NCBI RefSeq assembly: GCF_900090325.1
Contig: NZ_FMHW01000002.1
Coordinates: 4,899,001-4,963,000 of the forward strand
Reading direction: 5' to 3'
Length of the DNA stretch: 64,000 nt
From: Micromonospora pallida
GTDB lineage: Bacteria; Actinomycetota; Actinomycetes; Mycobacteriales; Micromonosporaceae
The notes below the pieces were generated by a model. The model saw only the letters and a list, made by a program, of their open reading frames with translations, ran no database searches and was not told where the DNA came from. Made by a program: the position numbers and the translations under genes. Below, in pieces: positions 18,065-26,187 of the stretch (position 1 is the first letter of the stretch; every line of letters starts with the position of its first letter).

Positions 18065-19207
18065 TCAGCCCAGCGCCTGCTCCAGATCGGCGAGCAGGTC
18101 GTCGACCGTCTCGATGCCGACAGACAGTCGCACGAGATCGCCGGGAACTTCAAGCGGCGAGCCGGCAGCGCTTGCGTGTGTCATCCGACCCGGGTGCTCG
18201 ATCAGGGATTCCACCCCGCCGAGGGACTCGGCGAGTACGAACAGCTTGGCCCGGTTGCAGATCTCGACCGCGTGCTCCTCTCCGCCGGTGGCCCGGAAGG
18301 AGATCATCCCGCCGAACCGGCGCATCTGCTTGGCGGCCACCTCGTGTCCGGGGTGGGACGGCAGGCCGGGGTAGATCACCTCGGCCACCTTGGCGTGTCC
18401 GTCCAGATAGGCGGCGATCCGCTCGGCGTTGTCGCAGTGCCGGTCCATCCGGACGCCGAGGGTCTTGATGCCGCGCAGGGTCAGCCAGGCGTCGAACGGG
18501 CCGTTGATCGCGCCCATCGCGTTCTGGTGGTAGCGGAGCTGCTCGCCGAGCTCCCGGTCGGCGACGACCAGGGCACCACCGACCACGTCGGAGTGTCCGC
18601 CGACGTACTTGGTGGTGGAGTGGACCACCACGTCCGCGCCGTGCGTGATCGGCTGTTGCAGGTACGGCGAAGCGAAGGTGTTGTCGACCACCAGCAGCGC
18701 CCCGGCGTCGTGCGCGATACCGGCCAGGACGGCGATGTCGGCGATGCCGAGCAGCGGGTTGGTCGGCGTCTCCAGCCAGACGATCCGGGTGCTGCCGGGG
18801 CGGATCGCGGCCCGTACCGCGTCCGGGTCGGAGACCTTGGCGGGGGTGTAGGCCAGCCCCCACCGCTCGGCGACCTTCGCGAAGAGCCGGTAGGTGCCGC
18901 CGTACGCGTCGTCCGGGATCACCACGTGGTCCCCCGGCTTGCAGACGGTCCGCAGCAGGGTGTCCTCGGCGGCGAGACCGCTGGCGAAGGCCAGGCCGAC
19001 CGCGCCGTTCTCGAGGGCGGCCAGGCACTCCTGGAGGGCGTCCCGGGTGGGGTTGCCGGAGCGGCTGTACTCGTAACCCAGCCGGGGCGCGCCGACGGCG
19101 TCCTGGGCGTACGTGCTGGTCTGGTAGATCGGTGGGATCACCGCGCCGGTGCGGGCCTCCGGGTCCTGGCCGGCGTGGATCGCGAGCGTCTCGAAGCCGT
19201 GACTCAT
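18065..19207 (-). CDS. metB: Cystathionine gamma-synthase / trans-sulfuration PLP enzyme
   Basis: A 380-residue Cys/Met-metabolism PLP enzyme. It likely joins O-succinyl- or O-acetylhomoserine to cysteine to give cystathionine. The PLP lysine is in STTKYVGGHSD (about residue 197); YEYSRSGNPTRDALQ and VYGGTYRLF-type motifs are present, and ETPTNP is at about 145-150. Homology alone does not separate gamma-synthase from gamma-lyase. The cbs gene about 10 kb away, and the same pairing in mycobacteria, suggest a shared trans-sulfuration context. ATG at 19207 with TAGCGT 7 bases upstream and no Shine-Dalgarno, so probably leaderless. Confidence 0.9.
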   Translation of the reverse strand: MSHGFETLAIHAGQDPEARTGAVIPPIYQTSTYAQDAVGAPRLGYEYSRSGNPTRDALQECLAALENGAVGLAFASGLAAEDTLLRTVCKPGDHVVIPDDAYGGTYRLFAKVAERWGLAYTPAKVSDPDAVRAAIRPGSTRIVWLETPTNPLLGIADIAVLAGIAHDAGALLVVDNTFASPYLQQPITHGADVVVHSTTKYVGGHSDVVGGALVVADRELGEQLRYHQNAMGAINGPFDAWLTLRGIKTLGVRMDRHCDNAERIAAYLDGHAKVAEVIYPGLPSHPGHEVAAKQMRRFGGMISFRATGGEEHAVEICNRAKLFVLAESLGGVESLIEHPGRMTHASAAGSPLEVPGDLVRLSVGIETVDDLLADLEQALG

Positions 19208-19220
19208 TCCCCAGACGCTA
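19208..19220 (-). promoter_or_regulatory. Putative -10 of a leaderless metB promoter
   Basis: TAGCGT at 19220-19215 (minus strand) ends 7 bases before the metB ATG, with no Shine-Dalgarno between. Actinobacterial leaderless genes show this -10-to-start spacing. No clear -35 box was found. Confidence 0.5.
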
Positions 19221-19304
19221 GTCCCTTCACCGCCCTTCCGGAGTCCGGGCAGTGTGCCGGCGGGTCGCCGGGCAAGACAGCGGCACCGGCAAGCCTCGCG
19301 CGGC

Positions 19305-19316
19305 TAGGTTGGGCCG
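19305..19316 (+). promoter_or_regulatory. Putative -10 of a leaderless HIT-gene promoter
   Basis: TAGGTT at 19305-19310 ends 6 bases before the GTG of the HIT gene, and no ribosome-binding site is present. With the metB box this forms a divergent pair in a 109-bp gap. Confidence 0.48.
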
Positions 19317-19739
19317 GTGGCGGGGTGTGTGTTCTGCGGGATCGTGGCGGGTGACGTGCCCGCGTTCCGGGTGGCCGACGAGCCGGATGGGGTGGCGTTC
19401 CTGGACACCCGCCCGGTGTTCAAGGGGCATCTGCTGGTGGTGCCGCGAGCCCATCTGGTGACCCTGGCCGATCTGCCGTCGGAGTCCATCGCCGGCTACT
19501 TCGGGCTGGTCCGCCGACTGGCCGTGGCGGTCGAGGCCGGGCTGGACGCGGGCGGCACCTTCGTGGCGATGAACAACAAGGTCTCCCAGTCGGTGCCGCA
19601 CCTGCACACCCACGTGGTGCCCCGGACGAAGGGGGACGGGCTGCGCGGCTTCTTCTGGCCGCGAACCCGCTACGCCGACGACACCGAGGCACGCTCCTAC
19701 GCCGACCGGGTCGCCGCCGCCCTACCCGGAAGTGCATAG
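19317..19739 (+). CDS. HIT-family nucleotide hydrolase/transferase
   Basis: A 140-residue histidine-triad protein. Residues CVFCGI near the start form a CxxC zinc-binding pair typical of Hint-like proteins, and HLHTHVVP (about residues 97-104) is the histidine triad with the catalytic histidine. Such proteins hydrolyse AMP-lysine, AMP-amides or dinucleoside polyphosphates; the natural substrate here is unknown. GTG start. Its 3' end overlaps the convergent GNAT gene by 43 bp. Confidence 0.92.
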   Translation: MAGCVFCGIVAGDVPAFRVADEPDGVAFLDTRPVFKGHLLVVPRAHLVTLADLPSESIAGYFGLVRRLAVAVEAGLDAGGTFVAMNNKVSQSVPHLHTHVVPRTKGDGLRGFFWPRTRYADDTEARSYADRVAAALPGSA

Positions 19740-20308
19740 CGGGTGATCCAGAGACCGGGGACGGGCTCAGCGTCGCCGAGGGCGGTGAAGCCGAACGACT
19801 CGTAGAGTGCCCGCGCCGGCCGGTTTGCCCGCCCGGTGGCGACGAGCACGGTACGGTCGCCGGCCCGGGTCAGCAGCGCGCCGACCAGCGCCCGGCCGAC
19901 GCCGCGCCGATGGGCCGCCGGGTCGACGACGAGCCGGTCGATGTCGAGCGTCGTCGCGTCCTCGGTCCAGGCCACCGCTCCGACCAGCCGACCGGCGGGC
20001 TCGTACGGTCGGGCGGGAACCGTGTCCGGCGGCCCGACGCGCGAATCGGTCCCGGCAGGGACGGGCGGCTCGCCCCCGGCAGGGACGGGCGGTTCGCCCC
20101 CGGCAGGGACAGGCGGTTCGCCGCTGGGGGTGAAGGCGCCGAGCCAGCGCAGCGGCGCGGCCCGCAGTTCGTCGAGGCTCTCCCACAGGGTGGGGATGCG
20201 GTCGTCACCGATCAGTGCCGCCTCCACCGCGTACGCGGCGCGCTGCACCCGCAGCAGGTCCCCTGCGACCGTCCCGTCCACGCCCGGATTCAGCTGTCTG
20301 ACGTCCAT
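19697..20308 (-). CDS. GNAT-family N-acetyltransferase with internal tandem repeat
   Basis: A 203-residue acetyltransferase. The acetyl-CoA site VDPAAHRRGVGRALVGALL (about residues 131-149, Q/RxxGxG/A motif) and the C-terminal ALYESFGFTALG are present. Between the N-terminal helices and the core beta-strands there is a three-fold repeat of GEPPVPAG, encoded by 24-bp units, which makes a flexible Pro/Gly linker absent from ordinary GNATs. The ATG at 20308 is preferred; the longer frame enters the intergenic region shared with msrA. Substrate unknown. Confidence 0.85.
   Translation of the reverse strand: MDVRQLNPGVDGTVAGDLLRVQRAAYAVEAALIGDDRIPTLWESLDELRAAPLRWLGAFTPSGEPPVPAGGEPPVPAGGEPPVPAGTDSRVGPPDTVPARPYEPAGRLVGAVAWTEDATTLDIDRLVVDPAAHRRGVGRALVGALLTRAGDRTVLVATGRANRPARALYESFGFTALGDAEPVPGLWITRYALPGRAAATRSA
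20053..20124. repeat. 24-bp tandem repeat, three units, in frame
   Basis: Three consecutive 24-bp units at 20053-20076, 20077-20100 and 20101-20124 differ from each other at only a few positions. Each encodes one GEPPVPAG unit on the minus strand. The near identity suggests recent expansion by replication slippage. Confidence 0.9.
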
Positions 20309-20487
20309 GGCAGGTGATCGTGGCAGCAATCGGCCCTCCTGGGGGCCGTTGGCCACCGCGATCGCCGTGGACCCGCGCCTGGCCGAAGCCGTGGGAACGG
20401 CTGAGCGGGGGCCTGATCATCGGGCGGACGGGTAAGGACGTGGGGCCCGCTGGCGTTGCAGGATAGACAGATACGAGAGGAGTCATC

Positions 20488-21147
20488 GTGTTCCTGCGCC
20501 GCATGAAGGCCGAAATGATCACGCCCGACCATGCTCTACCCGGCCGACCGGTCGCGATGCCGGTCAGCGACCGGCACGAGGTACTCGGCACCCCGATGAA
20601 GGGCCCGTTCCCGGAGGGCGCGCAGGTCGCCGTCTTCGGGATGGGCTGTTTCTGGGGTGCGGAGCGGCTGTTCTGGCGACTCCCCGGTGTGATCACCACC
20701 TCCGTCGGGTACGCGGGCGGCTACACCCCGAACCCGACGTACGAGGAGGTCTGCTCGGGGCGTACCGGGCACGCCGAGGTGGTCGAGGTGGTCTACGACC
20801 CGTCGAAGATCGCCTACGAGGACCTGCTCAAGGTCTTCTGGGAGAACCACGACCCGACCCAGGGCATGCGTCAGGGCAACGACGTCGGCACCCAGTACCG
20901 GTCGACCATCTACACCACCACCGACGAGCAGCTCGCCGCCGCGCAGGCTTCCCGGGACGCGTTCGCCCCGATCGTGGCCCGCGCCGGCCGGGGTGAGATC
21001 ACCACGGAGATCGGCAAGCTCGGTGACTACTTCTTCGCCGAGGAGTACCACCAGCAGTATCTCGCCCCGACCAGGAACCCGAACGGCTACTGCAACCACG
21101 GCCCGAACGGCATGACGTGCCCGGTGGGCGTGGCGAAGACCGCCTGA
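20488..21147 (+). CDS. msrA: Peptide-methionine (S)-S-oxide reductase MsrA
   Basis: A 219-residue repair enzyme that reduces methionine-S-sulfoxide in proteins. The catalytic GCFWGAE is at about residues 52-58 and [30 protein letters not shown] sequence follows. The C-terminal [15 protein letters not shown] (about 199-213) carries the two resolving cysteines recycled by thioredoxin. GTG start with GAGAGGAG 6 bases before it. The 3' 70 bp are duplicated downstream at 21681-21750. Confidence 0.95.
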   Translation: MFLRRMKAEMITPDHALPGRPVAMPVSDRHEVLGTPMKGPFPEGAQVAVFGMGCFWGAERLFWRLPGVITTSVGYAGGYTPNPTYEEVCSGRTGHAEVVEVVYDPSKIAYEDLLKVFWENHDPTQGMRQGNDVGTQYRSTIYTTTDEQLAAAQASRDAFAPIVARAGRGEITTEIGKLGDYFFAEEYHQQYLAPTRNPNGYCNHGPNGMTCPVGVAKTA

Positions 21148-21261
21148 CCTTGCCGCCAACATCGATGTGACGTTTTTCAGCCCGAGGTGTCGCATCGGCC
21201 CGACGCCGTTCGTAGCGAAGATGGGGCGAACAGAGGGTCCGCCCGAGACGAGGGAGCAGAC

Positions 21262-21624
21262 ATGGCCGAGTACCTCATCTACTTCAACCAGCAGTGGGTG
21301 GGTGACCACACTGAGGAGTGGTTCCGGGGGCGCGGGCCACTCGCCATGGCGGTCGTGAAGGAGATCAAGGCCGCCGGGGCGTACGTGTTCGCCGGGGGCC
21401 TTGAGGAAGACGGCCCCGTCTTCAGTGCCGATGCCACGAGCGGCACACTTATGTTCACCGACGGGCCCTACGTCGAAACCAAGGAGTGGCTGGGCGGGCT
21501 AACCGTGGTGGACGTGGCAGACGAGGCAACGGCCCGGATATGGGCCGGCAAGATCGCGGAAGCATGCGGCTGGCCCCAGGAGGTCCGAAGGTTCGGCCGC
21601 GGGCCGCACCCCGATGATGAGTGA
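21262..21624 (+). CDS. YCII-family (DGPF-type) small protein
   Basis: A 120-residue protein with a ferredoxin-like YCII fold. MAEYLIYFNQQW opens it, and FTDGPYVETKEWLGGLTVVDV (about residues 67-87) contains the DGP(F/Y) signature. Family members are often found with sigma factors or dioxygenase-like pathways, but the role is unknown. The ATG at 21262 has GAGGGAG 6 bases upstream; the longer open frame upstream lacks support. The gene sits between msrA and a decayed copy of the msrA tail, as if inserted there. Confidence 0.82.
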   Translation: MAEYLIYFNQQWVGDHTEEWFRGRGPLAMAVVKEIKAAGAYVFAGGLEEDGPVFSADATSGTLMFTDGPYVETKEWLGGLTVVDVADEATARIWAGKIAEACGWPQEVRRFGRGPHPDDE

Positions 21625-21680
21625 GTGGGCAGTCGGCGGTCCAGCTACGAATCGCTACACCCTGCGCCAGAGTCCAAGAG

Positions 21681-21750
21681 CCCGAACGGCTACTGCAACC
21701 ACGGCCCGAACGGGCTGAGCTGCCCGGTCGGTGTCGCCAGGACGGTCTGG
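21681..21750 (+). pseudogene. Duplicated remnant of the msrA 3' end
   Basis: The first 33 bases are identical to the msrA 3' end (from 21078), and similarity continues with scattered changes to the position of the msrA stop codon. Translation gives [17 protein letters not shown], the MsrA resolving-cysteine segment. There is no start codon or catalytic domain. The preceding codons (YESLHPAPESKS) weakly resemble the MsrA sequence just before this point. It is a duplication scar or the tail of a lost msrA paralogue. Confidence 0.8.
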
Positions 21751-21760
21751 CCCTTCGGTC

Positions 21761-21797
21761 GCTCTGGGCGCGGATCCACGGGATCCGCGCCCAGAGC
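21761..21797. terminator. Perfect 17-bp hairpin
   Basis: Arms GCTCTGGGCGCGGATCC and its exact complement are separated by only ACG. No T-run follows. It lies just after the msrA-tail remnant, where the terminator of an intact msrA would be expected. A dispersed palindrome is the alternative. Confidence 0.65.
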
Positions 21798-21877
21798 TGT
21801 CAACCCGGGGCCTGGCCCGCGAAGCACCGGGCGTTGTGTCGGGAGCGGCATTGCTGCACGCTGTCCCTGTGCGGACG

Positions 21878-22291
21878 ATGGGCTACCCAGCTGAGTTCCG
21901 CGAGACGCCGTGGCCGCAGATCGAAGGCCAACTCGGCGAGTGGTGCGCCCGTTCGCCGGAGATGCGACCGGTGCTGGATATCGCCAGGAGCGTCCTCTTC
22001 TCTGGAGCCGACGCCCAACTGGCCGGATTGTTGTCCATGACGGACCTGGTCGTGGTCCCGAGACCGGTGCCCAACCCGCCGTACGACGAAGTAATCGTCC
22101 GCTACCAGGGCCCGTGGATCACGGTCGAGACGCTTACCCACAACGGCAGGAACGACCGAATCCGACGCCCAGCCGAGGACGCCGTCCCCCTGTTCTGGCG
22201 CTTCATGATCAAAAAGTTCGGAATCCATCCCTCACCCAGCGGAGCGCCACCGGACGAAGAAGCGACCTCGGTGCCCCACCCCTCAGGATGA
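21878..22291 (+). CDS. Hypothetical protein
   Basis: A 137-residue soluble protein not recognised. It starts MGYPAEFRETPWPQIEG, has a central stretch VVVPRPVPNPPYDEVIVRYQ followed by aromatic residues, and ends in an acidic, Pro-rich tail. The open frame extends left across the 17-bp hairpin, so a start after the hairpin (ATG 21878, or GTG 21869) is more likely. No strong ribosome-binding site is seen. Coding bias of the frame is good but expression is uncertain. Confidence 0.55.
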   Translation: MGYPAEFRETPWPQIEGQLGEWCARSPEMRPVLDIARSVLFSGADAQLAGLLSMTDLVVVPRPVPNPPYDEVIVRYQGPWITVETLTHNGRNDRIRRPAEDAVPLFWRFMIKKFGIHPSPSGAPPDEEATSVPHPSG

Positions 22292-22516
22292 CGGATCTTG
22301 ACTGATGGTCTCGGCACTACATCGCTGTGGCCGGACGCTGGGAGGTTCTTCACAACCAGCCGGATGCGCAAAAGGGTCACTCCACGCCTGACGGACATGG
22401 AAGCCCTCGATGATCCACCACAACTCGCGACGGGTCGCGCATTCTAGCAACCTGCCTATCCGGCAGCCATCAGCTCAACAGGCGGACCACGCTGACCTCT
22501 GGCAGCATTCGTTGAC

Positions 22517-24301
22517 ATGTGCGGACTGGCTGGGGAGATCCGTCGGGACGGCTCACGCGCCGACGTCGCGGCGGTGGAGCGGATGGCGGCGACCATGCAC
22601 GACCGGGGCCCCGACGGCGGCGGAGTGTGGGCGCAGGGGCCGGTCGCCCTCGGCCACCAACGACTGAAGATCATCGACCTCTCCGCAGCCAGCGGACAGC
22701 CTCTCGTCGACCCGGCCGCCGGGCTGGCCGGCGTCTTCAACGGCTGCGTCTACAACTACCGCGAACTGCGCGCCGAACTTCAGGCGCGGGGTCACACGTT
22801 CTTCTCCTCGGGAGACACCGAGGTGGTGCTCAAGGCGTACGCCGAGTGGCGGGACGACTTCGTCGACCACCTGGTCGGCATGTTCGCCGTGGCGATCGTC
22901 GAACGGGACACCGGCCGCCTCGTCCTCGCCCGGGACCGGCTCGGCATCAAGCCGCTCTACCTGGCCGAGACCCCCGACCGGGTGCGCTTCGCCAGCACCC
23001 TGCCGGCGATCCTGGCCGGCGGCGGCGTGGACACCACCATCGACCCGGTCGCCCTCGCCCACTACCTGAGCTTCCACAGCATCGTGCCGCCGCCACGCAC
23101 CATCCTGCGCGGCGTCGCCAAGCTCCCGCCGGCCACCATCCGGGCGTACGAGCCGGACGGGCGGGTCACCGAGCGGGTCTACTGGGACCCGTCGTTCACC
23201 CGCCACCCCGACCGGCTCGACTGGTCGGAGCGGGACTGGCAGGACGCCCTGCACGAGTCGCTGACCACGGCGGTCCGCCGCCGGATGGTCGCCGACGTGC
23301 CGGTCGGCGTCCTGCTCTCCGGTGGCCTGGACTCCAGCCTGGTCGTGGCGCTCCTCGCCGAGCAGGGGCAGCGCGGCCTGGCCACCTTCTCCATCGGCTT
23401 CGAGGCGGTCGGCGGCCGGGAGGGCGACGAGTTCCGCTACTCCGACCTGGTGGCGAAGACCTTCGACACCGACCACCACCAGATCCGGATCGCCGCGAAC
23501 GACCTCGTCCCGCCGCTCGAGGCGGCCGTCGCGGCGATGAGCGAACCGATGGTCAGCCACGACTGCGTGGCGTTCTACCTGCTCAGCGAGACGGTCTCCC
23601 GGCACGTCAAGGTGGTCCAGTCCGGCCAGGGCGCGGACGAGATCCTCGGCGGCTACCACTGGTACCCGCCGCTGGCCCGCATCGACCGGGACGCGGCGCT
23701 CGACACGTACGCGAAGGCGTTCTTCGACCGGGACGCGGCCGGGCTGGCCCGCGTCCTGAACCCGGCCTGGCTGGCCGACGGCGACCCGGCGCGCGAGTTC
23801 GTCGCCGCCCACCTGGCCCGGGCCGGCGCGTCGACCGCGGTCGACGCCGGCCTGCGGATCGACACCCAGATCATGCTGACCGACGACCCGGTGAAGCGGG
23901 TCGACAACATGACCATGGCGCACGGCCTGGAAGCCCGGGTCCCCTTCCTCGACCACGAGTTCGTGGAGCTCGCCGCCACCTGCCCGCCCGAGCTGAAGCT
24001 CGCCCAGGACGGCAAGGGCGTGCTCAAGGAGATCGGCCGGCGGGTCCTCCCGTGGGAGGTCATCGACCGCCCGAAGGGGTACTTCCCGGTCCCGGGCCTC
24101 ACCCACCTCGAGGGCAAGGTCCTCGACCGGGTACGCGACGCGCTGCACGCGCCGGAGGCCCGCCGCCGGGACCTGTACCGCGCCGACTACGTCGACGCCC
24201 TGCTCACCGACCCGAACGCCGAACTCACCCCGCTGAACGGAAACAAGCTGTGGCAGCTCGGACTCCTGGAAATGTGGCTCCAGAGCCACGGAATCGACTG
24301 A
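22517..24301 (+). CDS. asnO: N-acetylglutaminylglutamine amidotransferase (asparagine-synthase family)
   Basis: A 594-residue class II glutamine amidotransferase/synthetase. The N-terminal MCGLAGEIR gives the catalytic Cys2 glutaminase; HDRGPDGGG and NGCVYNYRELRAEL follow. The synthetase half has the ATP-pyrophosphatase loop SGGLDSSLV (about residues 268-276). With the next two genes it forms the three-gene set known for the osmolyte N-acetylglutaminylglutamine amide (NAGGN), where this enzyme amidates the dipeptide. That context is why it is not called a plain asparagine synthase. ATG at 22517 places Cys at position 2; no ribosome-binding site is obvious. The 225 bp upstream hold no gene. 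Confidence 0.88.
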   Translation: MCGLAGEIRRDGSRADVAAVERMAATMHDRGPDGGGVWAQGPVALGHQRLKIIDLSAASGQPLVDPAAGLAGVFNGCVYNYRELRAELQARGHTFFSSGDTEVVLKAYAEWRDDFVDHLVGMFAVAIVERDTGRLVLARDRLGIKPLYLAETPDRVRFASTLPAILAGGGVDTTIDPVALAHYLSFHSIVPPPRTILRGVAKLPPATIRAYEPDGRVTERVYWDPSFTRHPDRLDWSERDWQDALHESLTTAVRRRMVADVPVGVLLSGGLDSSLVVALLAEQGQRGLATFSIGFEAVGGREGDEFRYSDLVAKTFDTDHHQIRIAANDLVPPLEAAVAAMSEPMVSHDCVAFYLLSETVSRHVKVVQSGQGADEILGGYHWYPPLARIDRDAALDTYAKAFFDRDAAGLARVLNPAWLADGDPAREFVAAHLARAGASTAVDAGLRIDTQIMLTDDPVKRVDNMTMAHGLEARVPFLDHEFVELAATCPPELKLAQDGKGVLKEIGRRVLPWEVIDRPKGYFPVPGLTHLEGKVLDRVRDALHAPEARRRDLYRADYVDALLTDPNAELTPLNGNKLWQLGLLEMWLQSHGID

Positions 24302-24303
24302 CC

Positions 24304-26187
24304 GTGACCGACACCCTGGCAACCGGGGCGGCCCGCACCGACGGGCAGCGGGCCCGGCTGGCTGCCCGTCGGCGGGAACGGGTCGGGCCGGGTGGCGACC
24401 CGGTCGCCCCGGGCGAGCCGACCCGCCCGGAGACCGAGACCCGTCCGGCCGGCGACCGTGACGTGGTGCTCGACTGCGGCTGGGGCCGGCTGGTCTTCGG
24501 ACAGACGTTCCGCGACCCGGCCGCCGTCGCCGACGTGCTCCGCTCCGAGGCCGCCGGCTCCCGGGACATCTGCATCTACCTGCGTGACCCGCACGTGCTG
24601 GTCTCCCGGCTGCACGACGAGTTGTTCATCGACCCGTCACTGACGTACCGGCTGCCGTTGAGCCCGGACGCGGGCCCCGGCCCCGGGCCGATCGGCGGTG
24701 AGGCGGGCGGCACGGGCGGCGAGGTCGGCGCGGACCTGCCGGGGCTGCGCATCCGCCAGCTCCGCGACGCGGCGGACGCCGACGCGGTGAACCGGATCTA
24801 CGCCGCCAACGGGATGGTCACCGCTCCGGTGGACGTGCTGGTCGCCAACGCCGCCACCCCGACCTTCCTGCACCTGGTCGCCGAGTCGGCCACCGGGGAG
24901 ATCGTCGGGACGATCACCGGCGTGGACCACGTCGAGGTCTTCGCCGACCCGGACAACGGGGCGAGCCTGTGGTGCCTGACCGTGGACTTCAACCACGCTC
25001 CGCCCGGCACCGGGCAGGCGCTGCTGACCGAACTGGCCGCCCGGCTCACCGACCGGGGTCGGGCCTTCGTCGACCTCTCCGTGCTGGCCGAGAACAGCGG
25101 GGCGATCCGTCTCTACGAGCGGCTGGGCTTCTACCGCACCGCCACGCTCTGCGTGAAGCGGAAGAACCCGATCAACGAGCGGCTGTTCCTGCCGTCCCTG
25201 CCCGCCGGCTACGACGAGCTGAACCCGTACGCCCGGATCGTCGCCGACGAGGCGATGCGCCGGGGCATCCGGGTGGAGGTCACCGACCCGGCCTGGGGTG
25301 AGCTGCGACTGACCAGCGGCGGGCGGACGATCCTGACCCGTGAGTCGCTCTCCGAACTGACCTCGGCGGTGGCGATGAGCCGCTGCGACGACAAGCGGGT
25401 GACCCGGCGGATCCTCACCGAGGCGGGGCTCGCCGTGCCGCGCGGCCGGACGGCCACCGGGGACGACGCGGACGAGGCGTTCCTGGCCGAGGTCGGCGCG
25501 GTGGTGGTCAAGCCGGCCCGGGGTGAACAGGGCAACGGCATCACGGTCGGGGTGCGTACGGCCGACGCGCTGCGCACCGCCGTCGAGCTGGCCCGGCGGT
25601 ACTGCCCGGACGTGCTGGTCGAGGAGCTGCGCGCCGGCGAGGACCTGCGGGTGGTCGTGATCGACCACGAGGTGGTCGCGGCGGCCGTACGGCGCCCCGC
25701 GTCGGTCACCGGCGACGGGGTGCACGACGTCACCGAGCTGATCGAACGGCAGAGCCGCCGCCGGGCCGCCGCCACCGGTGGCGAGTCCCGCATCCCGATC
25801 GACGACATGACCCGCGAGGTGGTCGCCGAGGCCGGGTACGGCATGCACGACGTGCTCCCCGAGGGCACCGTGCTCGCCGTCCGGCGCACCGCGAACCTGC
25901 ACACCGGCGGCACCATCCACGACGTGACCGGGGAACTGCACCCAGAGGTCGCCGAGGCGTGCGTGGCGGCCAGCCGGGCGCTGGACATCCCGGTCACCGG
26001 GCTGGACCTGCTGGTCACCGCCCCAGACCAGCCGGAGCACGTGTTCATCGAGGCGAACGAGCGGCCGGGGCTGGCCAACCACGAGCCCCAGCCGACCGCC
26101 GAGCGGTTCGTGGACCTCCTGTTCCCGGGCACCCGGGCACCGCACCGGCTCTGGTCCCCGGCCGGTACGGCATCCTCGACGGCATGA
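24304..26187 (+). CDS. ngg: N-acetylglutaminylglutamine synthetase (GNAT + ATP-grasp fusion)
   Basis: A 627-residue two-domain enzyme. After an Arg/Pro-rich N-terminal segment, a GNAT domain at about residues 140-290 (LIRLYERLGFYRTATL-type motif) is predicted to acetylate glutamine. The C-terminal ATP-grasp domain (about 355-610; VVKPARGEQGNGITVGV, and IEANERPGLANHEPQP at the metal site) would ligate a second glutamine. This fusion is characteristic of the NAGGN pathway. The GTG at 24304 is 2 bp after the asnO stop. The same frame stays open far upstream inside asnO, which is not coding. The product would be amidated by AsnO. Confidence 0.87.
   Translation: MTDTLATGAARTDGQRARLAARRRERVGPGGDPVAPGEPTRPETETRPAGDRDVVLDCGWGRLVFGQTFRDPAAVADVLRSEAAGSRDICIYLRDPHVLVSRLHDELFIDPSLTYRLPLSPDAGPGPGPIGGEAGGTGGEVGADLPGLRIRQLRDAADADAVNRIYAANGMVTAPVDVLVANAATPTFLHLVAESATGEIVGTITGVDHVEVFADPDNGASLWCLTVDFNHAPPGTGQALLTELAARLTDRGRAFVDLSVLAENSGAIRLYERLGFYRTATLCVKRKNPINERLFLPSLPAGYDELNPYARIVADEAMRRGIRVEVTDPAWGELRLTSGGRTILTRESLSELTSAVAMSRCDDKRVTRRILTEAGLAVPRGRTATGDDADEAFLAEVGAVVVKPARGEQGNGITVGVRTADALRTAVELARRYCPDVLVEELRAGEDLRVVVIDHEVVAAAVRRPASVTGDGVHDVTELIERQSRRRAAATGGESRIPIDDMTREVVAEAGYGMHDVLPEGTVLAVRRTANLHTGGTIHDVTGELHPEVAEACVAASRALDIPVTGLDLLVTAPDQPEHVFIEANERPGLANHEPQPTAERFVDLLFPGTRAPHRLWSPAGTASSTA

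Noticed and set aside
21731..21877. N-terminal extension of the hypothetical protein at 21878
   Set aside because: It would translate the msrA remnant and the 17-bp hairpin and lacks a ribosome-binding site.
22519..24303. A 1222-residue reading through asnO and ngg in one frame
   Set aside because: The upstream part is the wrong frame of asnO (Arg/Pro-rich). The ngg start at 24304 matches its known domain order.
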